NCBI GenBank assembly: GCA_021234535.1
Contig: CM037837.1
Span: 4,628,218-4,692,217 of the forward strand
Source of the DNA: Stichopus chloronotus
Taxonomy: Eukaryota > Echinodermata > Holothuroidea > Aspidochirotida > Stichopodidae
DNA length: 64,000 nucleotides
Direction of reading: 5' to 3'
Below the pieces are notes generated by a model. It made no database searches and was not told the origin of the DNA. It saw nothing but the letters and a program-made list of their open reading frames with translations. Of the stretch, positions 42,601-55,394 are shown piece after piece. The position numbers and the translations under genes are program-made. Each line of letters starts with the position of its first letter. The first letter of the stretch is position 1.

Positions 42601-45600
42601 ATCCTATATTTTATCAGTATTGTTTTGTTTTTTTTTTGCTTTTATTGCTTTTTAACAAACCAATCTCTAAATGATCACAAAAAATTCCAGGATCTTGCTT
42701 ATGATGATTGACCTACAATGGGCAGACGTTTCCAGAATGAAATACGTACACCTTCATATCGTTTCGTGGATGACTAATCATTTGGACAGTGTTATGATCT
42801 GCATATGATAACAAACGTTCCATGCAAATGACATGTCTGATAATGGTCTACTTTCTAGATAAACTGGGTTGAAGAATCCTTACGTTACGATGGAAGACAC
42901 AACTTTAGATCATGAGGGCAAACTTTTAAAACTGGAGTTTAATTTTTACACAAATCCTTACACAAGTCGATGGAAAAAACAATATGGGGTAGCACCATAG
43001 GTTGGCCCTGAGCGTGTCCCAAACGTTTTGGGCTTTGCAAATCCCCTAGATGGCCGGAAACGGCACTTCCCGTATGTTCTAAGCTGCATGTATCCAGCCT
43101 TTAAATAGGGATGTTATATTTGCAATTTCTCAATCATGAGGAAATTCCATCAACTAAAAAAGAAAAAAAACATGTGATGTCTTGAGATAATACGCCATAT
43201 AAGAATTCATGTATTTGAATTACGCATCCTGTCACCGAGAAGTGTCTCCAAGATTAAGCGTTAGGCAGAGAAGTGGTTTGTTCCCTTTATTTTTACGCGT
43301 GTTACACTAGAGAAAAATAACCAACACAGTCAGTTCAGTTACACACCTGAGCCAAAAAAAAAAAAAAAAATGGAAAAATAAGAAAACACAAAATAGCCCA
43401 AACAAGTACAGAACTACAATCCCCGCAAAACAAATGAACGAAAGAAAAGACAAGGAGAGATAAGAATGACCATATAGGAAAGACGACACAACACAATGCT
43501 TATCAAAGAAACTTACAATTAATCTCTTAGCAGGTTGCAATAATTACAATCGTTGCCGGGCAGGAACCACTTACGCAGGCACGGCATTCGGCGGCACTCC
43601 GGGTCTAACAGGTTTAACGGAAATTATCTGCAGCTTTGACAGGTGATTATACCTCGGCTTACAGGGATATAGGGCTGTAACATAAAATATGTATATATTC
43701 CATCCAACAAGAGCGTGGAGACCACTCCCGACCGACTACCAGCTGGAGAGGAATCAGCATGCTAGCCGAAGCAGAGAGACCACTCGCCAGCATTCCACAC
43801 CTCAAATTCCAAAAAGTCACAACAAAAACAACCTAACCGTTGACCCATGGTTGACCAAAGTAAAAGACCCTGGTCACTGGAAAATACCCTGAAAGAAATA
43901 CGTAAATGAAACTCATCGACAGCGATGACACATCCTGTTTTATGTTTTTGGTCTTGTTAATTTCCTCTAAATTTTGTTGATTTCGCAGAAAATAAGTTAA
44001 AAATTTACACTTCCACTACTGGAGTAATGTATATTGCTGTTATATTTTTATTCGGATCGCAAACGTGCGGGGGGAGGGGACAATTGTGTTAGAGTCCCCT
44101 CCTCTCGAAAAAGTGGAGGGAACATGTCCCCCGTCCCCCAAATCGACCCCCATGTCTATAGGGATTAGATACTGTAATAACCACGGAGTAGCAGCACATT
44201 AATCGAAGTTAAGAAATATTATACGCACTAAGTGGCAGATTATTAGATAGTGTAGTAACAGTAATTTGATTGCCCCCCCCCCCCCCAGAAAAAAAAAACT
44301 CCAAAAGCACCTTTCTGTGGTACGTGTGTGGATTCACAGTGTCAACAGAAAATTTATCGATATGCAGAGTTTCTCCGACGAATGAAAACTCTATTTTCTA
44401 TGGGGAGGTTTCTATTTATTTGTCCATAATGCAATAATGATGGGTTGCCTACATCCCAAGTCGATGTAACAGAACTGACTGATCTGTTTTGGCCCAAACT
44501 CCGGGACTTTGGGCCCAAACTCCTTGAGCTCAAGTGACATTTCTGTTAGTGAGTCATAAGTGGGAAGAAATTTTGAGAAATTAAACTTCTTGAATTCAAA
44601 TGCAACACTTCAGATTTTACAAAATTCAGTTTTGGTGGACAATATACTATCAAAACCATGAAACAACGAACGAATTTGATGAAAGAGATGACAATAATCA
44701 AATTTTTTCTTCCAGAAATTTAGACCTCAAAATAGGAAGGCCGTCCACTGCACTTACTCCCTCAGCCTTGCTACTAGCTTTCTGTTTAGGAAATTTTGTC
44801 TTTCCAAAATGCAAGGGGTATATCTTTTCATTATACATCTGACTACCCTTTTTAAAAAGTACATGATTAAATTTCTTGTAATTGGAGAAAAGTTTCAAGA
44901 GGTTTGAACACCGTAGCAACGTTCTTTGTTTTCCAATGTCGAGAGGGGGTTTATTGAGCTAAATCGGGTCATGTGTGTGTATACAGCCGCACCATTAGTA
45001 CATGGCGTGTTTGCAGTAACGCTGCTGTTCATAGTAACTGCATATGGCTAACGTTTATAGTGTGCAGGGTCAGAGTAGGTTACACCAGTGTTACCTCCTT
45101 GGGATTTTACCCAAGACCTTCGAATTTCGGAGTGTCTTGGATGTTGGGATTTTTTTTATAGAAAATGTGGCTAATCTTGGGGCTTTTGCAGAAATACGAA
45201 TTTCCACTGACATGATGTTTATATAATGGTAAGATCCAAATACATGTTTAGTGTTCTCAATTTACTAACAAAGTGGCCATATACATGATCCCCTCTCACC
45301 ATAAAACAATAGTCATCCCTCACCCCACCGCCTCCCTGGAAAAAAGAGAAAAGAATTATTCTTACCTCCTCGCAGTGCCCCCGTGTTTTGTATTAAGACG
45401 CTGGTAGTCTTTCTTCGAGGTACTTAAATAAATCTCATACAATACAAGGACAATATTAATTGAACATCCAACCAATGTTACTACCGTGGGAGCAGTTTTC
45501 TCATATTTTTATACCGCCTACTTCTTGCTTAACTAAGGTTTTGTTGTACGACGAGTGGAAGTAATCTTATAATCTGATAAATATTGTTGGAAAACCTGAC

Positions 45601-45680
45601 CATGTAGACCTTTGAGATGTAAGGGGGAGGGGCATCCCTGGTCTGACTTAGTTTGATATCTCGTGTTTCCGAAACTCATG
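39656..45680. other. Spacer between the two duplicate copies
   Basis: No gene recognised over 6 kb. It holds poly-G/C runs (about 40,458, 40,997, 41,441 and 44,275), a GGGGACATGT-type fragment of a low-copy repeat near 44,060-44,160, and short open frames without domains (for example 41,544-41,726 and 42,069-42,395). Confidence 0.45.
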
Positions 45681-46326
45681 AGGCTTTATGGCTCTCTCTC
45701 GTAGATATTAAACACAAAGTCAAGGCAATTATAAACCAACACTGTGCCAATGTTATGTTGTTCTAATCTAAAAATGTATCCGAAAATTCAGAAAGAATAC
45801 TGTACTGGATGAAGAATTCCATTCCAAACATGACGCAGCAGAGATTACCTCTTTGTGTATTTTCTCTAAATCTTCTCCCCGATACTACCGAGTCAGTGAG
45901 GCATTCAGTGAAAGACATCGGTGTGGTTTCTTCACTCATTTATCTTACTTATCTTGGTAGACTACTTTATTAAGCACATACTTCTAAATAACAGGGAAAT
46001 GGTTGAGGGATGTCTCACGGAGTTTTAATTTACCTCTGACATGACCTAATGACAATGTGAATTTTAAGTCCATGTATTTACTACAAAGTCTATAAATGTT
46101 CTCAACCACAATATGCAGTTTTTATGAACCTCTCACGTTCAGATATACGAATAGTTTGACATAGAAAGATTATGCAACGTTATAGAACATTAAGGTAAAG
46201 CAACTATGTAATCTTCACACGTTTGACACATAATTACTTTTTCCTATAAGCTAATCATTTGAAGAAGCAGAAGCAGATTTCAGCAGCATTGAGGTGAAAA
46301 CTAGTGTAGCACAGTTACATAATTCT

Positions 46327-48000
46327 TTACATTTCTTTGTCGTTTTTCAACACGGTACAAACTCGGACATCTACTCTTCCAGACTGAATTTCTTTCTGAG
46401 CAATTGGGGCAATTTTCATACATTCAGTAGGACAAAGTGACCCATCCCAAGCTTGAATGTCAGTGTCATTTCTCGCCTTTAATCGACTTGAAGTTGAGCA
46501 GATTAAATTTGACGTCCTCTTAATGTGCCAGGGCATGAGACGTTTCGGACAATCGTGGCAAATTGCGATCTCTCTTGTTGAGGTTTTGTTTTGTGAGTCG
46601 CATTTTTCCAAGAGACTGAGCCAGATATTCTTCCCATTAGGTGCTAATGCTTTACCCAATAATATCTGAGCTACCATTTCGGTAGGATTCCCACATACAT
46701 GCATGTCTCCGTTACGCTCATTGCAAAATCGATGCCAATGAGGCGACGCCATGGGTAAAGGAGACCTTTCTGTATCGTGTCTCCATGGAGTAGCTAATGT
46801 GAAGCCATCCAAAGCTAGAAATCGCTTGTCGAAAGTTACAAACTCCCTGGCTTCTTTTAAGTCAGCCTGTCTCCCTCTGAAAGTATATACTGATCTCTCT
46901 TGAGATTTGAAACCGTTCATAGCGTAGAGATGTCCCCTCCAAGAAGACGGAATAACTTTTGAAAGAAGTTTAAGCTAATGAGAATATATGACAATCAACA
47001 GAATAACGTCTTTGCGAAAGTAATCTTTGAATAACGTCTCTTGAAAAAAATCGATAGCGTCACCAAAGAAGTCGTTGTTAGAGCTTACTTTTTTCGTTAT
47101 GGCAAGTTATATTAACGTAATTTTTGTCTTTTACTTCCTCCATACTTGCTGATTCTACACGGAAATCTTGATAAATGAATCTCAAGTTGCCTAAACGTAC
47201 CTCCATAAACCCCCAGCACTTCCAAACCACTGACGATTTGATATGCACTTTCTCCTCCTTCTTAAGCAAAATATCCACTAGTGATAAGAACACACCTCTC
47301 TCTGTGGATCTTCCAAGGACAAATATAGTTTTCAATGTCGGCGATGCTGCTGCCAGTTCCAAGTCTCGTCTCGTAAATATATCGATACTGCATCGATTAG
47401 GTTGCAGCACCCAACCACTCCTTAGGGTTCCTCGTTTCTCCCCGGCAAGATCCCGTGTCACCCACTTGCCTTCAGACCAAGCTAGATCAGTCTGATGGAG
47501 GGTTTGGCACGATGGAAGTCGGTCAGCTTTCTTCCTTATCTCTTCGTCGCTAATGGCGGGTCCGTCTAAGACAAGTTTGTATGGACTCCCTGGGAGTTGA
47601 TTTTGGAGCTTTCGAGATATCATCTCAACATATAAACCGTATTGACCAGGAAGAGTAGGTGAGTAAGTGAAGTTTACCTCTAGAGACGTTAAATTCAACT
47701 CAGATGGGGTTGCGTGGAAGATATGTTTATCACCAACAGCTAAGACACTGAAGAAGTACTGAATGTAAAGTCCTTTTTGCTTCGACTTGTAAATCTTACT
47801 AGTGATTTGGGTAGGTTTTCCAACCGTCGCTCGCCTCAAACCAGCTCCAAATACAGAGAAGTGTTTGTTTGTTTGTAATATTCGTATTTTTATTCACTTG
47901 GATACCCCTCATTATGGGACCAACATCTGATGGCGACTGGCACTTGGTTGTTGATGAAATGTTTTTCAAAGAAGAAGGGAAGTGGTTTTCATCATACAAA
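46327..48000 (-). pseudogene. NXPE-like gene, dead duplicate of the main exon
   Basis: Nearly identical in protein to the copy at 35,033-36,807 but broken in at least three places. An extra TTTG unit near 47,865-47,875 shifts the frame before the filamin-like domain. A shortened T run at 47,089-47,094 shifts it again. A CAG-to-TAG change at 46,975-46,977 stops it. The 5' part (about 50 codons and the splice acceptor) is missing beyond 48,000, where similarity ends abruptly. The GRS variant of the esterase motif is shared with the intact copy, so it predates the duplication. Confidence 0.85.
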
Positions 48001-48219
48001 GAAGATGAAATTAAAGCATGAAGTTAATGAATCTTTTCATATTTGAAGTAGCTTTTGATGTCAACTTTTTGACGCTAATGCAAAATGATTTATGCTACCT
48101 TTGTGTTACTAAGCTAGAATCTGAAGTAACTCCCTCATGATTGTGCAGCTTTTGTTATGATGTTGGACCTTGGTAAGATTAGCCTTCCAATCACTACAGA
48201 TTGCCAGTGGTATTACCGT

Positions 48220-50318
48220 ATTTACTTAACTCATATTTCTGCACAACAAATAAACTCTCATCATTATTGCTAAGAGTACTGGTAACCTTTAACACTACCC
48301 TTCAGTCCCGTCCGGCCCGATATCTGAGTAGCCTCTCCGTCCCATTCTGCCATATCGATGTGCTGAGAGTGTGGAAGTTTTTTAAAAACTTCTGTCCGTA
48401 TTTATTATCGTTTTCCTCTTTCATCTGGTTTACCTTGCATTTCAACTCAATTCAGTACCTTTCCGCTTAGCATCCTTTTCTTATTTCTGCAAAACTTTCT
48501 AGTCTGGTTCCGTTATTTTTGCTTTTTTTTTTACACAGCCCCTAGTTTGCGAATTGCTTGGTCTGATCTAGCCTACCACTATTTCACTTGTGTGAGGCTA
48601 GTTCCTCCTCCTGTTGTTGTTATTGCACGGGTCTTTTACTCGTTCAGGTCTCATTTGTTACCTCACGAGTACGGCTCACGAGCAAGTCCCGAACAACGGA
48701 CCGGAAAAAGAATAGCAGACGGGACCCTTCCAGAGAAGATAGGATGGTCCCGACCTGTGTCAGCAAAGAAAAAAGAAGCAAGACAAGGATGTACACAAGC
48801 TCAGACTCGAAGAGAGAAAGATACAGCAGGAGGGGAATAGAAGGCAGGAGGAAGAACCAGTGTGGTTTGTCAAACTGTTTTGCCTACTGGTCTCCTTACT
48901 CACAGACCAAAGCGGAGAGGAACGTTCGCTCACCCTGGACAAGCTGAACTCGGCTGGATAGCGAGCCATAAGAAATCCAACCTGACCTCCTCTCAGCTAG
49001 TTCCGTTCCTCGGGTTGCGTCTGACTCCTAGCAGGGAACAACTTTCCCCTTGCAGTAACTGGTGGAGACTCTTAAAGAGACAGTCTTCACGATCCTGCAT
49101 GACAGGCCTCAGAACTCAGAGCTCCAAGGTATGATTGCAAGTCTCGTAGTCTCATCACCCCTTGCCGTCTTAGGACCCCCCGCCCCTCTAGATTCATCTC
49201 CTAAGGTTGTAGAATACAGAGAAGGGAGAACATGTCCATCATGATTCGAGTAGACAACTGTTCTGAGGGTATTCCATTTCACGTCAATCGCCCCTTAACG
49301 TCCATGACACTGGTGCGTTTCTCTTGGGCCGGGGAGCACATTGGGAGGACCAGATAGTAGCAGGGGAATGGTCCATTGCAGAGTAGAGCTCCACATAAAT
49401 TAGCTGGAGGTCAGGGCTATGGAGATATGGCCAAGTGCGCTCCAGGAGCACTTGCAGGCTATTCTCCTCACCCTTTTTTAACGACACAACCACGTTGATT
49501 AGCATCGACAAACAAGGGGAACGCATTCCCCCCTCAACCGATCGGTAAGAACAGGAACTATTATATTCAGAGTCTTCAACGTGACCGGGAGGATGTTGTG
49601 GAGAATGCTCTTTCGAGGGGGATTTTCAACCCCAACTAATGGTCAATTTCTCTGTGGACTTCACATGGACCTGTTCGCAAAGAAGGAGAACGTGAATTTA
49701 ACCACGTTTTGCACCAGAACTTTCCAACCAGATTCAGCGTCAACAAATGGACTATCACTCAATTGCGACGTGCTGGAGGGGTACGCATCCCCCTTTACCT
49801 TATCCACAGCCCCTACAAAGGTCAACTAGTTCATGAGCAAGCTACTGATATTCCCGTTTTGTCCGACGAGGCCATGGTACTAGGACGTTCCAAGACATCG
49901 GAGGGACACGCTAATTCTTATCCCAGACCAACCTTTCAAGAACGGTAGGGGAAACCTCCATGCAGATCAAGGATTTCCACCTTCTTGCTTGGCGATTGTA
50001 GGGCATTCCCTTAGAAAGAGGGATTTCCAGAAGAAGTGTCTCGCCGTCTCTTCCAGAAGGGGCTCTCAACGCGCCTGCCAGTCCTCGTTACCTTATTCTG
50101 TTTCGTTCCCTCGCTCATCAGGACTAACGACGGCTTCATGGGAAGGAGACTTCAGTCTGGCATTAGATCGGACACAGAAAAAGGCGATGTTCAAAGTTAC
50201 CAGTCCTTTAAGCACAGTGAATGGGAGTAAATTTGTTGTGTTGAGACAGGTAAGTGAAACGTTCGTTAATAACGAAATGGGATGAGTTTTTGGGTATTAA
50301 TCCTGTTTGTGTTTGAGA
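48220..50318 (+). mobile_element. DIRS-like retrotransposon fragment
   Basis: In changing frames, the plus strand gives LGWIASHKKSNLTSSQLVPFLGLRL-like sequence (about 48,943-49,020), the thumb region after the reverse-transcriptase palm. GRGAHWEDQIVAGEWSIAE (about 49,330) follows, then a DKQGER motif of the RNase H domain. MDLFAKKENVNLTTFC and a downstream YA(S)PF block (about 49,660-49,800) are typical of the stretch beyond RNase H in DIRS/Ngaro elements. Many stops and frame changes. Its borders are inferred from where the right duplicate loses and regains similarity with the left one. No tyrosine recombinase seen. Confidence 0.65.
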
Positions 50319-50329
50319 GTGAATTTGTA

Positions 50330-52183
50330 ACATGTGTTTGCAAGTTTGATATTAGTAAACACGAGAGATGGAACTTTTCTTTGTCTCAGAAAGAAACGAA
50401 TTTTCGTTGTCCTCGACATCGATTGATTTTCAAGGGTTTTTTGTCCTAGAAAGAAATCGATTCATTGTGATGTACGAGCTACTGCAACAAACATATTGAC
50501 TTGATTTTCCATGCCATTCATTTGAGTTTTTCCTCAAGATTTAAAAATTAAAAACAATGAGGATACGATCAAAATTGGAAAGAGACTCAGGAGGAGACTC
50601 GAATGTATTGCATGGAGTTTGCAGAAAAGCCCTCCGAAAACAGGATTTAAAATCACAAAAAAAAGGACAAAGTTTACAAAGAGAAACGAATAGTCAAATA
50701 TATATGCGTACTCATCACAAAAAGTTAATGGCGTCAAGTGAGTTCAAAGAGCAAGAACGATGACTATCAAGCGGAAGGGAGGTAAACAGTGGGTCCAGTA
50801 AAACAAACTGTTTGTTACAAGCCTGTATAAATCAAAATGGTAATGGAGTAGAAAAAGAAGTCATGGTTTGTGTAAGGTAAGCATGTCAAAAGTGGAACAT
50901 GGATCTGAAAATATTGTGAAGAATACTGTTACACCCTGAGTACATAAAAAGGCAATGTGACACGATGAATATGAAAAACACGAAGAAATTTAATTTTAAT
51001 GAACAAAGTGGCCTGTGATAAATGATGACTAACTATATAAGCCTCCTCTAAAGGACTAGGAGGGGGATTAATCCTGACTCGGAAGGTACAGTGTACCAAA
51101 AAACAATTATAGACTAAGATCAACAAACGTGTTTAAAACAGTGAATGGAAGAAATTAATGTCATGTTCTTCTAAAATTTGGTTTCTAGAATAAACAGCCA
51201 CAAAACAGCCACCAAAGTGTTCGCCGACAAGACCAGAAAAAAAGAGACTGAGATCCCAGTGTTTGAGATTCCAGAAATTGAGACTTGTTTGGTCAAACTA
51301 ACAATTTGGTCTAGATTTCCACATTTTTTCTTAACATTCAGCTGTAGGAATCATGCATTCACTACTTTTGTTTCTGATAAAACAAATATATAGCATTTAA
51401 CCATGTGGTGTATTTTGAAGAACTGACAATTTACAAACTGAGATGTAGTATGTTTAGCATCTTTTCTTGTATTTTCTAGTTTCATATTTTTCTAGTATTT
51501 ATTTTGTAGTATAATAGGCGGGATGACCCTAAACGATCCCGTCCGCAACGTGATTGCTAGTAGTCCTCTGTTGTGCATATCCCTATCTTTCTGTGTTGTC
51601 AGTGACTCTTTTACGCCTGCACTGATTCTTGTGTCAACACTAGAAATCCCGGCATTCTAAGAAAGTTGTTTTTTAATGCTTTTGAACATTAGACTTGAGA
51701 AATCTACATTGCATAAGAAGCATATGATAAAGACACATGTTATATGTAACATCTGCACTGAGAACAGTATGAAATACGTAATTCAGAGTTATGAGAGTAA
51801 TTTCTTGTTTATCACGATGACAATCGCGGTGAAAAACGATTCAGGTTCAGGGCAGTATGATTTCACGACGTCTAAGCGTTAGGCCACTAATTTCACAAGT
51901 GTGAAGGAAACTGTGAGGAACTATGTGGCTATGTTTTACAACTTCACGACGGGTGAGCACCAACTCAACAATTTTGGATCAACTTTGTCATCTTTCTTGC
52001 GCAGGGTCAGTTTACAGTAAAGCTTAAATTACTCAAACGAATAGCCCATTTCACTGTGACCCCTCCGGTGATGGAGCCCTCTATTTCCGGTTTCTAAGTT
52101 TCCGTGATTGCTTCGAGTCAAATGCCACCACCTAGTTACCCCTCGGCCACAGCAGTGGAAACAGTTATATTGAGTTTTCTTAC
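50330..52183. other. Intron-equivalent of the dead duplicate
   Basis: Shares scattered blocks with the left intron (for example tcctcgacatcgattgattt and gtacgagctactgcaa). No gene recognised. Confidence 0.6.
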
Positions 52184-52370
52184 CCGGCAACATTTCTCCC
52201 ACGTGATTGTTAGCTTCCGCAGCTGACCTCTGGTGTACTCCTACAGACTGCAAATCAAGAACAACGAACGACATCGTCCAAATGAGAATACAACACAATA
52301 TTACCGTTAGAAAAGAGAAACTCTTACAAAAGAGGGCAAATGTTTTGCAATTATCACTTCTAGCCATCAT
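52184..52370 (-). pseudogene. First exon of the dead NXPE-like duplicate
   Basis: Starts MMARSDNCKTFALFCK and keeps the signal anchor FLTVILCCILIWTMSFVV and the end GEMLPG with a gtaaga donor. It is two codons shorter than its partner and still open, but its downstream exon is broken, so no full product is expected. It could still give a short secreted or membrane peptide. Confidence 0.7.
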
Positions 52371-52605
52371 CTATAAATCCGTTTGTCCACACTAATCCGT
52401 TTGTGAGTGGAAATCAACTTTAATTTGTTGGATGTAACTAGGCAGTTTAATGCAGTTGAAAACTGTTCGCTGTCTGTTGTACCCTTATGAATTGAAAGGT
52501 TTATTACAAAGACATACATCGTACACTATTGCTGTTACTATTATATTGTATAAAATGTGATAGCACCCTCTCTAATGTAGTCAGAACAATTTTCAAGATT
52601 GATGT

Positions 52606-54018
52606 TACGCCCTATTGGGCTATCCGGCGGCGCTCTCTCAGAAATCATATTACACCTTCCTTTTACACTACGTATAGAGTCTGGCATCCTTCGTCAGGTT
52701 TCATTTACCAGAATCCCGCATTTTGTGGGAAGACTTATCATTGATATGTATATCACGTGGCACTACCGAACAAGTATGAATAGTCAAGTATGAATAGTCA
52801 CATTTTCGTACATACCACAACTCATTGAACTTTTGTATGTTTAAGGCAGTATGTACGATGCACAAAAAATAGCCATTACGCGAGATATAATTCAGTCACG
52901 GCACTGAGAAGTACAAATCTCTAGCATTTCATATTAATTTTGAAAAGCCCACCATACTACAGGTACCAGCTTTTGACTTGTAGGCCTAATAATTGGGTTA
53001 ATTGAGCGTTGAAAGAGGCCCATGGCCTGTCTATTTCTTGACGATTTTGCAAGGGCCAGATGACAGTTCTACTGAACTATGTCACAACGTTCGAACTCTG
53101 ACACTTGCCGTAGTTTAGTATGTTTAGAGTTCTAACATAACAAGTAAAGTAACAATTGCGATATTATAGAACAGTGTTAAGACTAGCCAGACTACTACTT
53201 TCACGTACCATTGGGGGAGAACTGCGGTGCATTGTCATTTTTATTTGACAATATGGCTACAACTTGAAACATTAGAAGGCAGGCTAATATTATTCAAACC
53301 TAGGACAAGGTCTACAAAAGTACCTTTTTCCTCTGATTCTGACGTCAACTTCACTAGTACGGCAAAGTTTGAAATTTTGTGATATCGTTGCCACACAATG
53401 CACCACGTTCTGTGCCGTATAGGTCATATCATTTCAAGGAATGTAGGTTACTTGTAAACAAGCGTATTGCCATTGCAAATTTGGAAGGTTGGTCCTAGGG
53501 CCTATATGTACGGTTAGACCTACGCGCTTTATACTTAGGCCTACTGTGCGATTGAATGTTTGCATGCTACGCGTAACGTATGTGCTTACTTCCTGTTGTG
53601 TAATGGTTGACAAATTGTCGAAACGTGACTCCACCTCTTGGTGACGTTTGACGAATATTCAAATCATTTTGAGTTTTGTCCTGACGTCATTTTCGGTGGC
53701 TGTAATAAATGAAATTCCACATAAAGTTGAAAGGCCATTGTATACCTGCAGGTATGCCATGTAGGCCCAAGAATTGTATACTACGTAAGTGGTATTTTTG
53801 AATGATGAGGGTAGGATTTACTTTTGGACTAATAAAACACACACACAATAGCTTACACAAGGTGTCTCGTGCATTGTCATTCACGCATGGCAGTCAGGTA
53901 CTGAGTGCCAAACATTTTAAAAATGTAGAAAAACAGAGTAAAGTATCAAAACTAAAATGTACAGTTCAAACTCGATGTTGACATGTTAAACTTCCATATA
54001 TGTATATTGTATAACTTC

Positions 54019-54020
<2 letters not shown>
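52606..54020. other. Non-coding DNA
   Basis: Nothing recognised; TAGGCC-type words recur near 52,982 and 53,500-53,545. Confidence 0.5.

Positions 54021-54101
<81 letters not shown>
54021..54101. repeat. (TA)n microsatellite
   Basis: About 40 uninterrupted AT units, flanked by tgtatattgtataacttccg on the left and tagtgtggtatg on the right. Confidence 0.95.
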
Positions 54102-54103
<2 letters not shown>

Positions 54104-55394
54104 TGTGGTATGTGCCTCAATTCCGCGCACGTTAACTATCACAGTCACGCCGCCCCACAACCACCCCAAACAGAAGGGTAATTTGCCACTCCGGGTCAAT
54201 TTCGATTCCATGACCCACCATTCCAGGACAATTACGAGTCCAGGAAAAACTTGACTCGAATCCGAACAGTTGAATTCGGGCGTTACAGCCCTGAAAAATC
54301 AAAATATTCCCTAGATCGACGGAATTGCATTTACGTGGCTCTCCAAGTAAGCTCCTGGAAATGACGCTGTCAGTGTTTCGTTGTATGTAGAGCCAATTCT
54401 TCTTAATATCATTGAGAGTTCTTTCCTATACAAAAGTACGATAACATTTGCACATTGTCTGATTTTAAGTTTGTTACATTCTACAAAAAAAAAAAAAAAA
54501 CATCCCGCGCTCTGGCCCCTTACTCTAGCTGAAAACCATAGCCCAGACCTATTAAAACGAGTCCTGCACAGTTTGGCTAAGAAAGTAAAGACAGATATAT
54601 AAAGACGTACGCGACATACAAAGTTCTACAAAGAATATGAAAACTATCCACACGTCTGAATTCCACGTTACTGTAGTAATAAGGAAAAGTCTTTGAAAAT
54701 GTAACCAGGAAATGCTCTCTAAAATGAAAGTGTAAGCAAAATAAAATTGCTTCAAAGTTTCAACTCCTTATGGCACGTAGTGGTATCAGTACGAACAGGA
54801 GTTTCAACTGTATTTCTGGGATACTGAAAGGTCGTGTGACATAGAAAATGACATTTTGGAGTATTGGGTTCATTCAACATTAACAATAGCCACAAATTGC
54901 ATCAAAATCTGTCAAGGATTGACCAATTTACAGGCAAATTAGTGTCTCACAGCTGTATCATGGATAAACATTGGCTAAATATGCAAATTTGTGACGTATT
55001 GTTGCATCTCGCAGGTCCTTATAATCCCGTGACTGTCTTTGATGCACTTTATTTTCTTTCCCGCCTTTAACTTTTTATCGGGCTTTGATTCTTTTTTACC
55101 CAGTGATGAAGACAACTCGGAAGACCTTCATGGGGAATCAAATCCCGTGGGGATTCATATGAGACATGTATGTATTGTTTACATTCATTCACTCACAAAT
55201 GCCACACACAAGACTTCAATGTTTCAATGTCCCCTATAGGTTCACCGCTTCTATAGTTCGTTGTATAAAAAACGCCATAATATTACCTCTAACAGGCACT
55301 TTTAACCTTCCTGTCAACAAGCTTCCTCCCAGAGCAACGAGCAACGAAGTACCTGTGACGGTAGTTTTTCACTTGCTGAGCTAAGCCGATCCCT
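54102..55394. other. Non-coding DNA upstream of the LINE
   Basis: A 17-bp A run near 54,485. No gene recognised. The 5' part of the LINE (endonuclease) is not visible here. Confidence 0.45.

Larger units (their letters stand above)
45680..52605. repeat. Segmental duplication, right copy
   Basis: Colinear with 34,400-39,655 but longer, because a DIRS-like segment (about 48,220-50,318) interrupts it. Divergence in non-coding parts is visibly larger than in the gene body, where long stretches are nearly identical. Confidence 0.9.
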
